Origin: Sipunculus nudus
Lineage: Eukaryota > Annelida > Sipuncula > Golfingiida > Sipunculidae
Assembly (NCBI GenBank): GCA_026874595.1
Contig: CM049316.1
Coordinates: forward strand, 57,669,676 to 57,733,675
Length of the DNA stretch: 64,000 nucleotides
Direction of reading: 5' to 3'
Positions 46,001 to 59,454 of this stretch are shown piece after piece; the stretch's first letter is position 1; each line of letters starts with the position of its first letter. Below the pieces are notes generated by a model. The model made no database searches. It worked only from the letters and a program-made list of their open reading frames with translations, and was not told the DNA's origin. Made by a program: the position numbers and the translations under genes.

Positions 46001-49000
46001 CATTCGAACGCTTATATATCCGACTACATGTTGCGCTGTAAAAACTTAAAGAAAAAAATAACCAATAAAAAAAGGTCACAGTCCATAGAAAAGAGTTAGA
46101 CCTTATGAACCAATAAAATGAAGAGTTACAAAAATATAAATGATGCGTGACTGGAAAACGAGAGTAAATAACCGACTAGGAACTGAAGAGTGAAGAGGTA
46201 CTGGAATAATGCTTGGATAATACTGGAAGCAGATATGGTTACATGCTCCCGTTACACACACACACACACACGCGCGCACACACACACATATATATATATA
46301 TAAAGTATAAAGTAAAACCTCGCCTGACGATCACCTCGGATTAGAGAGCAACCAAAAATAGCGACCACTTGTTCACGGTCCGATTCTAAGACCACACATT
46401 TAAATAAGAATTGTATAACCAGATGACTGTTTCTACAAATTGTTGTATATTAAAATTCCGTATAATGTATTGATGTAAGCATGGGAACGTAGATTTAATT
46501 CTTTAAATTGGTCTGTCAGACTTAGTCTGGATAGTTTCCTATAATATCACTGTTTAATGTAGATTTCAAAGACAACGTACCTGCTTACTTGATTTTCTAA
46601 CACTTTGGTCTTTGGAGGCGTGTCCAGTTTTAATATTCATGCACTGATCGACAGGTCTCATAATATTGTAAGGCGAAAGGCCAAAAGCTATCAGGGTGTG
46701 GGACGTAGGCATGAGTATATATACTGTGGGCACATAGTTACATGGTGAATCAGTATACATCTCTACAAAGTTGCACAGTCATAATACGTTCAATATATAA
46801 CATTGTCACCTACACCATTAAATCATCATCTAAATAAGCATTGTCGACACACTCGCATCACCATCACTGCTATGACATGAATAGTATCACTATTAACATA
46901 AATATGATAATTTTTCTTTCATTCTCATTATCATCACTTTTAAACACTTATTTTATGATGAACGGCACAGTTGACTTCTCTAGGTCTCACTTGTTTCTAA
47001 TAAACTAAACTAAAAAATACATATACACCTATATACAATGTACCTAAATCTGAAATTCGATACTAGCAATTCATTGATACACAGACATATAAAGCCTGTG
47101 GATAATAACCACTTAACAGCGTGACCGTGATATTTATTGAAGACACCGGTTCATACATACTCCACAATGTACTCAATGTCGGTCGTGTAAGCAGCAAACT
47201 ATAGGTCGGCATCTGTCACACCACAGGGGAAGAATGTCAAATACCACAAAGTATATAAACAAGCTGACAAATCCTTTTATTTATACTAATTTTTTACATA
47301 TAAAAAAGCGGCACGCATTTTCTTTAAATTTCCCAATCAATTTCCCTTTTCCTACAAACGAAAATATGATTAAGAATAAATTTAAATTTTGCTTGATCCG
47401 CATGATTTATCTGCATTATATTATTTGATAAAGATATTTGAATACATTTTAAATATATTAAAAAAAATCTATACTTTATATAAATTATATTACATTTTTT
47501 ATTATTTACGTTATTTTTGCCCGATTTGAGTACCTGAAATACATTACTGTCTTCTTGAAGGGAAGTTACCAAAATATTTCTTTATTACATAATTATTACC
47601 ACCATAATATTAAAAAAATATTTGTCAAATCAAATATTCAAACTAAATTTCGTATAAATAAATATACATGTAAAAAACCCAAAGATTAATTAAGGAGTAT
47701 AAGTGTCACGATTATCAAACTGTTATATGAATAGCCCTCTGCAGCTGATGTTTTTTTTCAGTGGTACAAAACCTGATTTTTTTTTTTTTATTTTCTTAAT
47801 ATTCGATAAAAAATGTGTGACTGTTAAAATTTGTGCCAAATTTTCAAAAAATAAATATAAAAAAACGGATAATTACATTTATTCACATACAATATTGACG
47901 CTGAAAGAAGTGATTAAGAGATTATCAAGTTTTCATCGATGTTTCCTGTCCCGCATGCAGGACTGCCCGGGTTCGACCCCTTCTGGTGCTGGTCACGTGA
48001 CTGTCCGCTTTAGAGGGGTTTCACTGTATTATATATAAGAAACGTCATAAACACCGTGAAGACGCTGTAAAATAGGCCGAGATGTCCCATTACAACATAG
48101 ACATAAATAATTGTAATCCGTATGGAGTACCAGACGTCGCTACCTTACCGGTATCAGGAACAATACGCGGCAATTTACCCTGCAACGGATCCCCATTTTC
48201 TAATATTACATAAAGAGTTTGGTATATCAGAAGTTAAAGGAAAATCGTACAAAAGAACACCCAGGATCAGGCAAATAACCCGTTCTTGCGTTTGAACAGG
48301 TCCGTGACTGAGGCCGGGTTCGCCAGGGATGAGGTTTCTGTGTCCCGGGTTCCCACTGGCATTGTTTATGAAAAATGGCGCTGCAACAGATCTTTCGCGA
48401 AATTTTCCAAAATATGTTAATTTCTCAGTGTTTATGGAAAAATGGCCCACATAAGCATCGCGTCCTCCACTTCGAAATCATAAACGGGCATTTCATAAAC
48501 GTGTCCGTGCACTTAGGAGTTGCGTAACATGGACATTTGCCAATATGCCAATTATAGCACACTTTAGAATATTACATTAAACTTTTCAACGTTACCCGTC
48601 AATATATGAACGCTGCAGACTAAAAAGATTTTTCCGTGTGAAAGGGACAGATTTCCTCTACAACGACAGGGGGTGTTTCAGGAACGTTAGAATGACGGTG
48701 AATAATTGCTTGGCCTGGTGTCATTGGTTGCCTGACATGAGTGATGGATAATCGGGGGTTTTCCGTAAAGCAGGGCTTTAGAGTTGGTATTGATATCTAT
48801 GACCTAGAAGAGAAGGATATAATATACCAAATCTTGGACAGGGAGTCAAGATGGAGGTTGTATCACTAGACTGGTACGTACTTTCTCTCATTTGTCCCGT
48901 TTTACGTAAGTAAATCTCATCGACGAGTATGATACAAGACAATTTTCTAAATGGCTTTAACAGCTCATGGAATTCAACAGCGTATGGATATCAACAGCAG

Positions 49001-49680
49001 CTGAACTCTGCAGTGCCTGCACGCCACTCAAGTGTGAAAGCTTATGTTACAGTATATGAGCCAGATCAAAACTGTTTTTGTTTTTGTCGGCTTTTTGAGG
49101 GACCACGTTTCAAAACTTTCGGACCACATTCACATTACCATTATTATGATAACAGAATGACTGACATACTCTCCTGAATTCGACAATATTACAAACGATA
49201 ACATTTGACCATAGAACATTTTACCTTTCACACCACATTTAGCAAATATAATAAAGTTTATGATAATTTTACCATTACTTAAAAAAATGAAGAATGACAT
49301 AATTATATATATTAACATTTATACACAAATTCAATCTGGAAATACAATAGAAATTACGTACCTGGAACCAGAGAACAAGAACAGTACAGCTAGTTGAAGA
49401 CTTGTCTGCCAAGTGATGTGCAAACTTGGCGGCAAATTATGCAGGTACTCTTTTATCATGTAAATGAAGAACGTTTCTAAATAATTAAATTAGTGTCACA
49501 ATAACGTATAAGAACTGGGTAGTGTTTTGTTATTTATTATAACGTTTACTATTACATCAAATATAATTATACCTTGTTACTGCACACAAACTGGCGAAAT
49601 GTAATTACCAGGTCAAAGATTACAATCAAAATTAACACCTGTACACGGATCACAACAATTATATAACCACCACAACTGAC
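46001..49680. other. intergenic; microsatellites and pogo-like end
   Basis: (CA)n then (TA)n at about 46255-46302. A GTAAAACCTCGCCTGACGAT end lies at 46311. 47240-47900 is very AT-rich. 48000-48030 on the minus strand reads CAGTGAAACCCCTCTAAAGC, a pogo/Tigger-type end. No gene is seen. Confidence 0.45.
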
Positions 49681-49694
49681 GGCGTTTTACCCAG

Positions 49695-49695
<1 letters not shown>

Positions 49696-49735
<40 letters not shown>

Positions 49736-49862
49736 ATTAATTAATGTTGAGTTAGTTTGACTTCACCTGATGGTTCTACAGTACTGTTTCATGGGAGCAA
49801 TGTTGAGGTTGCTCTCACTCGTCAGGTACTAAATAATTATAATACGCTCACACATGGTACAG

Positions 49863-49927
<65 letters not shown>

Positions 49928-50031
49928 AAGAGAGAGAGAGAGACAGAGAGAGAGAGACAGAGAGAGAGAGAGACAGTCAGAGAGACAGACAGAGAGTATA
50001 TACATTGCTTCTCTGGATATACATTCAATAC

Positions 50032-50081
<50 letters not shown>

Positions 50082-50090
50082 AGAGAGAGA
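49696..50090. repeat. cluster of (TA)n and (GA)n microsatellites
   Basis: (TA)n at 49696-49729 and 49867-49897, GA/GACA-rich from 49897 to 49996, (TA)n from about 50033 to 50078, then GA-rich. Long open frames over it are repeat artefacts. Confidence 0.95.
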
Positions 50091-50099
50091 GAGAGGAGG

Positions 50100-50729
50100 A
50101 AAGAGAGAGACGATTGAGGTTTTGGTAACTTCTAGCATTTAGGTGGCTTTTGGAATGTTCCAGGAAAGCTTTATGGCAGCAGACATTTCTTTCTTCAGGA
50201 TATATATTGATCTTTTGTGATCTGATACCTATAGGGACCTTCTTGTAATTCACAACTACACACTTTAAACTTTGGAATAGATAACACACGTGCGTGTGTG
50301 CAGAAAACTCGTCTATCAAAATTAGTCTCTTGCCAAAACTTGGTATGTGACCAAAGTTCAGCTTGAGCAATCCCTATAGCAATTATATCGTCTTTATGTG
50401 ATCCACAGATAAAGGATTCATTTCAAAGCACACGACGACCGTATCTTCAGATCATGTACAACAAACTTACGCCGGTCCGCGTTCTGCTATGGGTATTGGA
50501 ACTCGGGTTCACTCGTGCAGTACACGGCACCTGATCGAGGTAAAAGGCCCGTGCAGTTCGGGAGAGTTTGAAAGCGTTTGACAGTATAGTGAGCGTGAAT
50601 GCACCGTACGCAGTGGACGGTACTTAGCTCTGATTAAAGTTGCCAGCTGATCGGCCAGCTGATTGCAAGAGGGAATTGTGCAGTTTATAATTAGGAAACC
50701 TAACAGTAGTTTATACTGTGAACAGCAAC
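50100..50729 (+). promoter_or_regulatory. upstream region of SLC10 gene C
   Basis: No coding sequence is seen. At about 50642-50668 GCCAGCTGATC and GCCAGCTGATT repeat in tandem, giving two CAGCTG E-box palindromes about 80 bp before the ATG. The promoter itself is inferred from position only. Confidence 0.35.
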
Positions 50730-51187
50730 ATGTTTTTTACCAGTGTTAAGCTAATCCATTTTTTGCCGCTGTGTTTGTTTGTCAAGTACAGCGTATGTGA
50801 TCCGGAGTACAACAGTACAGAAGTCGGCTCTACTATTATACATGATGGGCCGGTACAACTTTTTTTCACGCCAGAGGAAATAAGACCAATTCTGGAAGGC
50901 AACATAGTGACAGTGTATGTGAATTATACGATACAAAATCCTGCTGACGGGCCGCTGGAATTACATGTCCGTTGCCGGGATGAATGGATTGCTAAGGTTG
51001 ATGGAAATTCCCTATTTCGATTATCAGCAGATGATGCCACGGATGTTGCCACCAAGAATGGTACACTTATTCGTATTACAGGCCTCTTCCTCGGCCGGAC
51101 TGTACTTCAGTTTCGTGTTCGACCTGCAAGTGCCACCACCTCAGAGTCTAATTTGTATCGTTACGGTAATTCTTCAGCAGACGACAG
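50730..51187 (+). CDS. SLC10 gene C exon 1
   Basis: Signal peptide and most of the ectodomain. It starts at the first ATG of the open frame and ends in a split Arg codon. Confidence 0.85.
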
Positions 51188-54100
51188 GTAATATTACCAT
51201 AGTTTCCTAAACGAAATTACTTGGTATAGTTTATCCTACCAAAAAAATCATATTTTCTGATTATGACTCTCTGCTAAAAACAAGATGAACTTTCCCATTT
51301 TTTACTTCTAATAATTATTAGATTTTTAGCCCTGTTATTGACTGAGGACCTATGACATTCAAATGCTTGAATCGACCATACTTTTATGTAGAACAAACTT
51401 TTGCACGTTTTTCCAGGAATTAATCTTATGTAAAAATTTTTAGTGCCCTTTTCCCTATCTAACCATACACACACTCATGTTATGCGTCTTATTTTCCATT
51501 CGTACTCCACCCCATATTGTTGTATAGCTGAATACGGTAATAGCTAATAACCCCTTTACAAAATGTCGGATTCTATCCTTTCATGGACAGTCACGTGACG
51601 TTCATGGCTACCATCACAACGATCCACGTGACTTCGTTGGGGGGGGCTGGGTAGGCCTATTTCTTCATGTAAAATTACTTGTACGTCTGTGCGCACTGGG
51701 TTTCTGCCGTGCCCAGTCATTTATACACACATTCTTATAACATGGCGTAATCCGTTGGGGGATTTTTTTTTTCCTTCTGAGAGTGTCAATATTTTTTTTA
51801 TTATTTAATGTGACGTTACCATCATATTACGCAATGTGGCTTATGACAATTACACGACGTTGCATCCTTTCCAATTATTTTCGACTGGTCATTCAAAATC
51901 ATCAATATTTATCAGGTGTACAGGTAAAATAAACGCCAGATCTCATGTTCAGATAAGTATACAGACGCTTATTCCCATTTAAAACGGGTTTTAATAGTGT
52001 GCTTATGAGCACCGAGGAATCCTCTTGGAATTTCCGAGACCTTTTATTTGTAAATTCCAGCTTTAATTTGCTCTTTATAAATATTTGGCCTGGCCCAGTT
52101 GCAGCACAATAGTAACAGCCATTGCAGCTTCTACGCCCGGACTATAACCGGTAGGCGTAGGCATATTGTTATACCAGTATAAAAGCCAGCAATTCACCTC
52201 CTTTTCTATAGAATTTGTGATTTCAGGTTTACTCTGCGTACAAATTAATGAACTGTTGAAAATTCATGCTAAGACAAGTTAATTATTATAACGTCTCTGT
52301 GATGGATGTATGAGCTGGTTTCTCAGGGATTATGATGTTATATAAATTTAAAGGCTACCAAAAGCGGCATTAATAAAATCATCCGCTTATACATAAGCAA
52401 CTGAGCAATGAAAGATCTTCAGTAATTGTTGATTCAGATATTAACTAGAGGTTGATTTTTTTTCACATTATTGTCGACCACTGTACATTAAGCAGTTTAA
52501 GAGTAATACGATTTACGTAATCGTCTTGTGAACGTTCGTGTGTAATAGTGAGACTACTGAAAGACCAGAAGCGCCGTTCTACATGCTGTTCACATATAAG
52601 TCGTCACTCAACCCAAGCCACTGAACACGCACAAACATATCGTCACGTTTGGTTTGTAAGCCGTATACTTTACTATTAATACAATTAAGCCTATTCTAAA
52701 CAACAACCCTTCACTTGCGGAACCTCTTAAGCATGTATAGCCTCTACACTTAACCTAGATTTGCATCATCATTTGGGAGTCGGCAGTTTTTTTTCTGCAG
52801 TGTGATGTAAATGTGTAAGTCAAGTTTTGTTACGGTGTTCGACCTTATCTGCAGTGTAATCCAAATATATAAGTCAGGATTTATTACGGGGCTCAACCTT
52901 TTCTACAGTGTAATGCAAATGAATAAGTCAGGTTTTGTGACGTTGTTCGACCTTTTCTGCAGTATGGTGTAAATGTGTAAGTCAGGTTTTGTTTCGTTGT
53001 TCGACCTTTTCTACCGTGTGATAAAAATGTGTAAGTCAGGTTTTTTTACGTTGTTCGACCTTTCCTACAGTGTTGTGTAAATGAATAAGTCAGGTTTTGT
53101 GACGTTGTTCGACCTTTTCTGCAGTATGATGTAAATCAGGTTTTGTTACGGTCTTCGAACTTTTCTGCAGTGTTATGTAAATGTGTAAGTCAGGTTTTGT
53201 TACGTTGTTCGGCCCTAACTGCAGTGTACATGTATGTCAGGTTTCGTTACAGTGTTCGACCTTATATGTTGTGTAATGTAAATGTATAAGTCATGTTTTG
53301 TTACGGTGTTTGACTTAATCTGCAATGTAGTGTAAATTTGTAAGTCTGGTTTTTATTATGGTGTTCGAACATTTCGACTTCATCTATTTGTTTCTTCCCT
53401 CCAAGGTGGGATGCAGACATTCACATATCCAGGTTCCTTTGTAGAATATAATAGTGAATACAGTGTTTCGTATTTTCTGTAATATATGACCCCAAAATAC
53501 TACCATTTTATTATTGTTTGATTATTGGGACTTGTCTAGATTTAATAAATCTCTGGTCAGTGGGATGTGTTTATGTATGCCTTGGTTATTTTCTGTAGTT
53601 TTAGAAATTATTCTGTTAAACTTTGATAATTTTAGATGTAACTAATCATTCAAGTACCACATAAATATTTGTTTTATTTGCAATGTAATATATTTTTTGT
53701 TTTATAAACATGCATCTAGACCGGTGACATGATTTAACAGCTTAATCAACTGCAGTGATTAACCCTTAAATTGTTAGACCATTTGGGTTCGGTCAAAGTT
53801 CAAATCAGGAACGTTGTAGGTTATACAATAACTAGAGTAGAACCCCTTATGACGACCACCCATCTGTGACGACGGGCTCTTATGTTCATTGCACACATGG
53901 TAACTGTGCATCAGCATCTGACGTGATGTACTCTGTGATGTTTGTGTCTCTTAATGGTGGTGGTGTCACATGCATTTAACAATTATTCCAAGTCAAAGCT
54001 TATCTGTCTGTTTACATGTCTGTTTGTTGCGTACAAAATATCTAAAGACCTCCTGCAACATATGCTTCGAAATTTATCAAAATTCCTATAATTTCCTAAT

Positions 54101-54643
54101 GAAGGTTGGTCAATTCTTTAAGTTGATCCGGATCAAGTTGGTGACACAAGGTTGTCTGTACGTAGGTATGTTAGGTGTACACACGGTTTCTCAGAATGTC
54201 ACCAATAAAATTATAAATGAGGACATTGGAATTTCAAGTCTTGAAGTTGACGTGGATGCAAGGAAGTGTTTATTAAATTTAAAAGTGAATTTAGTGGGGT
54301 AATGAAATGATGAGTTCAATCGTGTGAAGGTGAACAGAGTATGAACGATCCGTTGGCGTAGGTATGCGCTGTCTTATTACTCTTTAGATATAATTTATCT
54401 TTCAGATCCGGGTTGATAACGGACGTAGAAGGATGGAAGGAGTTACCGGTGGAGTACCAAGTCCCCGTGATGCGGAGACCGAGGATCCTGGACAAGGTTT
54501 TCCAAGGGGTCGTCTTCATTTTCGTCTTCATCGCCAACGGAATGATGGGATGCAAAATTGATCTCTCGGTCGTTAAGGAGGTCCTGAAAAGACCGATAGC
54601 TCCTGCCATTGGTTTCTTCTGCCAGTTCCTGTTCATGCCTAGT
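50730..54643 (+). CDS. SLC10 gene C: divergent SLC10A3/A5-like cotransporter, 5' exons only
   Basis: Two exons on the plus strand: 50730-51187 (ATG start, donor CAG/GTAATA, phase 2) and 54406-54643 (acceptor TTTCAG, donor AGT/GTGAGT, phase 0). Exon one gives a signal peptide (MFFTSVKLIHFLPLCLFV) and an ectodomain with NST, NYT and NGT sites and the GLFLGRT motif aligned to GKQFGRT in genes A and B. Exon two carries the end of the ectodomain, TM1 (VFQGVVFIFVFIANGMMG) and the core start KRPIAPAIGFFCQFLFM. The exons with GSSPGGGGSN and ETGFQN are not found up to 64000. Either the next intron exceeds 9.3 kb or the gene is a truncated duplicate. The extra intron is absent from A and B. Confidence 0.85.
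51188..54405 (+). other. gene C intron 1 (3218 bp)
   Basis: Contains the 54-bp minisatellite (52796-53370), G/C homopolymer patches and a pogo-like AGTAGAACCCCTTATGACGA at 53834. No exon is seen inside. Confidence 0.75.
52796..53370 (+). repeat. 54-bp minisatellite, about 10 units
   Basis: The unit runs TGCAGTGT.ATGTAAATGT.TAAGTCAGG, then TTTTGTTACGTTGTTCGACC and TTTTC. Units differ by substitutions and small deletions. It lies entirely inside the first intron of gene C. Confidence 0.92.
54406..54643 (+). CDS. SLC10 gene C exon 2
   Basis: Completes the split codon, then reads PVMRRPRILDKVFQG through KRPIAPAIGFFCQFLFMPS. It ends at the same structural point as exon 1 of genes A and B. Confidence 0.88.
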
Positions 54644-54705
54644 GTGAGTATTTCTCTTTTTTGCTTATCAATCTACGTCTGAATATTTCATAGGTTCATT
54701 TGTAA

Positions 54706-54920
54706 CAGAGGCGAATCCAGGACTTGATAAGGAGGGGTCCAACAAATGACTGCATGAACGATAATGACAAAACCTAAAGATAGGTCCCCAGGTCCGAAAA
54801 GGGGGAGGGGGTTCAAGGCCACAAAAATTGACCTAAAACATAAAATAAGGCGACGGCGGCTTACTTAGGAAGAGGATCCGGTCCTTCTAGAACCCCCCCC
54901 CCCCCGATCTGCGTCTGTGT
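54706..54920. other. dispersed hAT-like end and C tract
   Basis: CAGAGGCGAATCCAGGACTT matches the inverse of CTGGATCCGCCCCTG motifs elsewhere in the window. A C14 tract ends at about 54905. Confidence 0.45.
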
Positions 54921-54924
54921 CATA

Positions 54925-55200
54925 CCCACCGGCTTCCGAGGTTGAGGGGTAGAGCACAGGACTCAAATCTCTGTGTTCGAAAGTTCGAATCTCAACCGAG
55001 GAGCGGTGAGATTTTTCAAGGTCCGTTAGCACCAAGGGCGGTGCGCTCTGCAGGGTTAATTGGACTGCTGTGCCCCGAAGCCGTGTTTCGCTCACACACG
55101 AGTTTGTTTTTCGGGGGTTCCTCGGTGTAACGCACCCAATGCCCGCAGGTGCGTTACGCTGAATCTGGTTGACGCCAGGGTTATCATGTGTTTCTGCCTT
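54925..55200 (+). mobile_element. tRNA-derived SINE, third family
   Basis: A tRNA-like head has GGTTGAGGGGTAGAGCACAG (A box) and AAGTTCGAATCTCAACC (B box) at about normal spacing. A body with GTCCGTTAGCACCAAGGG and GGTGTAACGCACCCAATGCC follows. The stems do not close as a functional tRNA. Confidence 0.7.
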
Positions 55201-55299
55201 GTCACGAAATGGAGTGGAATTCTTGTTACGTCGGTACTAAAGACAACTTATTTAAAAACTAGAAATCTGGATTCTAAAAATGGTTAGGATGTTCCAAAC

Positions 55300-55562
55300 C
55301 CGTGTTTGCCTTCACTTATTCGGCCAATATTCACAGGTTCATTAATGCATATGGGACTGTACGTTTGTGAATATTCCTTGATGATGTCCCTGAATCCAAA
55401 TCATGTGTCGGATTCCCAACAATATATAATCGATTCTTCATAGGCCCATTCTCCAAATGCCCTGAAAATGTCATGTGATTCCTTTCATGATAGCGTGTTG
55501 TGTGAACAAACAAACACAAACACATACACGCAAGCACAAACGAACGATGAAAAACGCATACT
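55300..55562 (+). mobile_element. LINE-type 3' tail repeat, copy 1
   Basis: Landmarks: GTACGTTTGTGAATATTCCT, CGATTCTTCATAGGCCCATT, ATGCCCTGAAAATGTCATG, CAAACGAACGATGAAAAACG. Same order in the copies at 58520 and 60290. It resembles the ubiquitous 3' UTR tails of invertebrate CR1/RTE-type LINEs. Confidence 0.75.
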
Positions 55563-58519
55563 ATCATAGCAAAGGAAAAAAACCTTTGTCGTACTCAGCC
55601 CATTGAACTGACAAAAAATCAGGGCAGTTTCTCAAATGCTCCTGATGGGCGGACGGACTGCAACCTGTGTACTACAGAACACGCAGGGACATAATGTCTG
55701 ACTAGGCCGAGTTCTGTCGGACCAATGAACTGTCAGAACAATGGACAGTCGGACCGATGGGCACATTATACCAGAGGAATCAAGTTTATTATAAACCAAA
55801 TCAGTATGTATTCAAAGATATTCTCTCTGACGGTTTGTTATATGGTTAGGTGATATCTACATTTCGAATAAATCACACACGTTCTCGTTTTGTCCCTGGC
55901 AAGTAATGTGATGGCCCTGTTTTACAGTTCGTTATATGGTCGTGTGATATCCAAATTGTCGTTTGACAAGAGCACAGAAACTTGTATGTCAATACAAGTC
56001 AATATAGAATATGTCAATATAGAAGACAACCTGGTCGGGACAGGGTAACCTTACGCATAGATTTGATTACTTGTCTGCTGTGTACATTATGTGGACAAAA
56101 AGATATTCGGGTTATCCTTGACAAATTCTCAAGTTCTTTCATATAGCAAATAAAAAAGGGAAGGGTATCTAGGTGCAAGTTTTATTAACCACAATTCCGT
56201 CCGAAAACCGTAGCATCTGGAATTCCCGTATCTGATGTAAGGATGTGGTTGTAAAAACAATAGTCATAGTATCAAATAACACAACGTCGATCTTGCTGAA
56301 AACTATCAGACAAAAGGTGATGTAATCATCTATAAACATACTATAAAGATATATTTCATGGGTATATGTTTATGATGTAAACTGACAGTTGCTTTAAAAA
56401 TTGCGTCTTACAAATCTGTTTAGATAATTTCTAGGTTAGAACCAGACTGTTTCTACAGAAATCATGCTAATTAATTCCTGATGATGTTATATTATTGGTC
56501 GAAAATATTCCTTAACTATTCCTTCAACCTTTGACTCAACATGGGTCTACAAAACTAGTGTATTAAATTGTTCTTGCCGTCAGTGTACAAATACAGTAAA
56601 TAAACAATACTTAGACGTACAATTTTGCACATGTATACCCGGTTATTCGCTTATTCGTTATTCAGAACAACTTGGCCTGAGTAAGCTTATCACGTAATAA
56701 AAAGGTTTATTGATTTAACAGAGCTTTTGAACTTGTTTACCCTGAACAGGTGTTCTATCTAGGACGCTACAACCCGTCCCAAATCGTCCTCAAGCACGGG
56801 CAGATAAATCAGATAAGCTCCACAGCATAACTGTTCTTGATATTGTCATAAAATTAAGAAGATTGGGTTCGATTATCTGCTAGAGTGTCTTGAAGATATA
56901 GACCTTTAATTACGTTTTTTTTTTTATTTTTTTTTGTGTGTATGACAACAGTTTCTGTCGATAAGCGTTAACTCGGCTAGTGTTACCTAGAGTGCATTCA
57001 TTTTACTCGCGCAAGGGGAATGGAAGTTATGCATCTTTATATCAATAATGTTGTCACACTTGGGATATTGAAATTTATTTTAACACCTTTTCCTCCCACT
57101 GATTATGTGTGAGAGACAGAGAGAGAGAGAGAGAGACAGGGAAAGAGAGGGAGACAGACAGACAGAGAGAGTTGGCTTACATACACAGGCTTCTAGTTCT
57201 TTCAAGAGAAGGGCTGTGCTCATTACACAAAAATAGAATGCAGTCAGGGGCTACATGCAGCCTCCGCCAGCATCCTAATCAAACAGCGACACAGGAAATG
57301 TTTGTCATGTTTCAATAACTCCACCAAAGGTCAGCTCAAACTAGGCCCCTAATGACCCTATCACATGATCATAGGGTAGCAGGATTGACAAAAAAACTAT
57401 ATCTAAATTCAGTCCAATAGTTGTTTTACATTCATGATAGACCATTAAAGTATACCTTATTTTAAATCTGTAACATCGTTCTTTCTGATAGTATACATTT
57501 TTATTTAAATTTTCATTCATTTTCATATGATATTTTAACATTTATTTTTTTTCAAACTTTTATACAAAACACTATTTTAAGCACCCAGTAACAACAAGCC
57601 ATTTTTTAGCAGGTTATCTTGGATCATTCTTAATTGAAACTGAAATTTTAAATTTTGATTCAATAAAACATTTAAAATTTCATTACACAACAAGAAAGAT
57701 ATAAAGTAGAGGGGAAAAAAATTTTAGATATAGTCATGTAGTTCAATATTATTTAACTTAGAAGTGGCTTACTGTGGCTAATTAAAAATTCATTATGTTG
57801 ATCCAGATTACTCCAAAATTTGTGGGTTGATCCTTTAGTCTGAACCCAACCCTCTACACAATCCATCAAAATTAAATAAAATTGCTAACAGACGAACCAA
57901 ATAACTTAGGGGAAAACACAATTCATCGCAACCGAGACACACAGGTCATGTGAATCAACCTGTCTTTTTCCAGTGCCGCAATGATGTTACCACGACCGTT
58001 ATTGGCTTGGCTTAGGCATATAGCCCTGACATAAATCATGGTTGCCCCTTAACCTACTGAGCTACAGTCTGTAACCAGGACGCTGTATCCCTGTTTCATA
58101 CCATCTGTGATCACGGTCAGATAAAAAAGATAAGCTAGCTCAAAGTCATAAAACTTTAGTAGATTATGCTTTCATGTCTGTTTTATTATTACAAAGCATC
58201 GACGCGCAAGTATTGTTTGGAATAGTCTCATGAAGCACGTGTCTGCTGGATGTTAGGGAACCACATGGTCTCAAACGGAGACCTTTCATATTTCATATTT
58301 AAAAAGTGCAACTATTGTTTAGTCAAATATTTTTTTTCCTCACAAAGGACTATGACCTATAGATGTCTCCGTCGTTAAATGGTTGATTAAAATAACCACA
58401 TGATAATGAATGGTTTGCTACTTATATACTGTTAAGTCGTTCAGATCAAAACACGGGTATATGAAAAACCCATAAGTTACTAGAAATCTGCATTCCGAGG
58501 AATGCAAGCCTCCCCCATG
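55563..58519. other. non-coding; (GA)n and a small duplication
   Basis: GA-rich at 57110-57170. 56758-56866 and 58075-58166 share AGGACGCT..A..CC, CACGG.CAGATAAA.AGATA and GTCATAAAA.TT.AG.AGATT. If gene C is intact, this is its intron. No exon is seen. Confidence 0.5.
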
Positions 58520-58790
58520 TTTGCATTCGCTTATGCGACCCATATTTTCAGATTAATTCCTGCATAAGTGACTCTACATTTGTTGATATTCTTTGATGAC
58601 TTTCCCGAATCCGGACCAGGTATTGGGTCAAAACCAAAATCTAATCGATTCTTCATTGGCTATTCCCGATATGCCCTGAAATTTTCACTACATTCCATTC
58701 ATGACTGCGGGAGTTATGTTGTGATCAAACACACATACACAAAACACACACGAACGGGGATGAATGTATACCCTCCTAGAGCAGGCGACA
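58520..58790 (+). mobile_element. LINE-type 3' tail repeat, copy 2
   Basis: Colinear with 55300-55562, with CCGAATCCGGACCAGGTATT, AATCGATTCTTCATTGGC and CACGAACGGGGATGAATG. Confidence 0.75.
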
Positions 58791-59454
58791 ACTTGCACAT
58801 TCTTTAAAATCAAGACCAAACCTTGAGGGTAACTTGTGGTTTATATCATACCTTTTCACCTGGCTGTTTAGCCGAGAGTCTTGAGTTCTAAAGAGATGTG
58901 GCTAGACCACTTGCGTGCTGGGCCATGTAGTAAAGTCTAAATAAATATTGTTTGTGAAGACTGAGGGCACGAGGTTGGAAAATGGGACGTGGTGTGGTCC
59001 ATTGACACGCTTATCCAAATATTCAACCGAATATGCTAAGGAACTTATTGAGCTCGTGATCTGAGGTGTTATTGTTACAGGGCCATGTTTAAAATCTGAT
59101 AGACCTAGCAGGAGATAAATTAAACGTTGACGAGTAAAGGTAATTCATGTTGGGCACACGTGGATTTCAGAGACGCGGCGTCTCAACTTATCACATACAT
59201 ATAGGCCTAATAGGCTTTCATACATATTTACAAAAAAGACTGATGCTCGTCATGGTTATGACATGTTTAATGAGATTAAACAGCTAAGTTTTTTCTTGTG
59301 GTTCATAAATCTTTACAATATTATACGGACCGGTGTTCATTACCCCCGGACAATGACCGTTGAAAAATGGATTTGTAACCAATCGACAGTTGAAAAATGT
59401 ATTAAATATAGTCTAACTCGAAATTTTTTTATATACATATATATATATGTTACA

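Noticed and set aside
49757-50370. Long open frames on both strands
   Set aside because: They consist of translated (TA)n and (GA)n microsatellites.
54930-55003. Possible tRNA gene
   Set aside because: The head looks tRNA-like, but a SINE body follows and the stems are poor.
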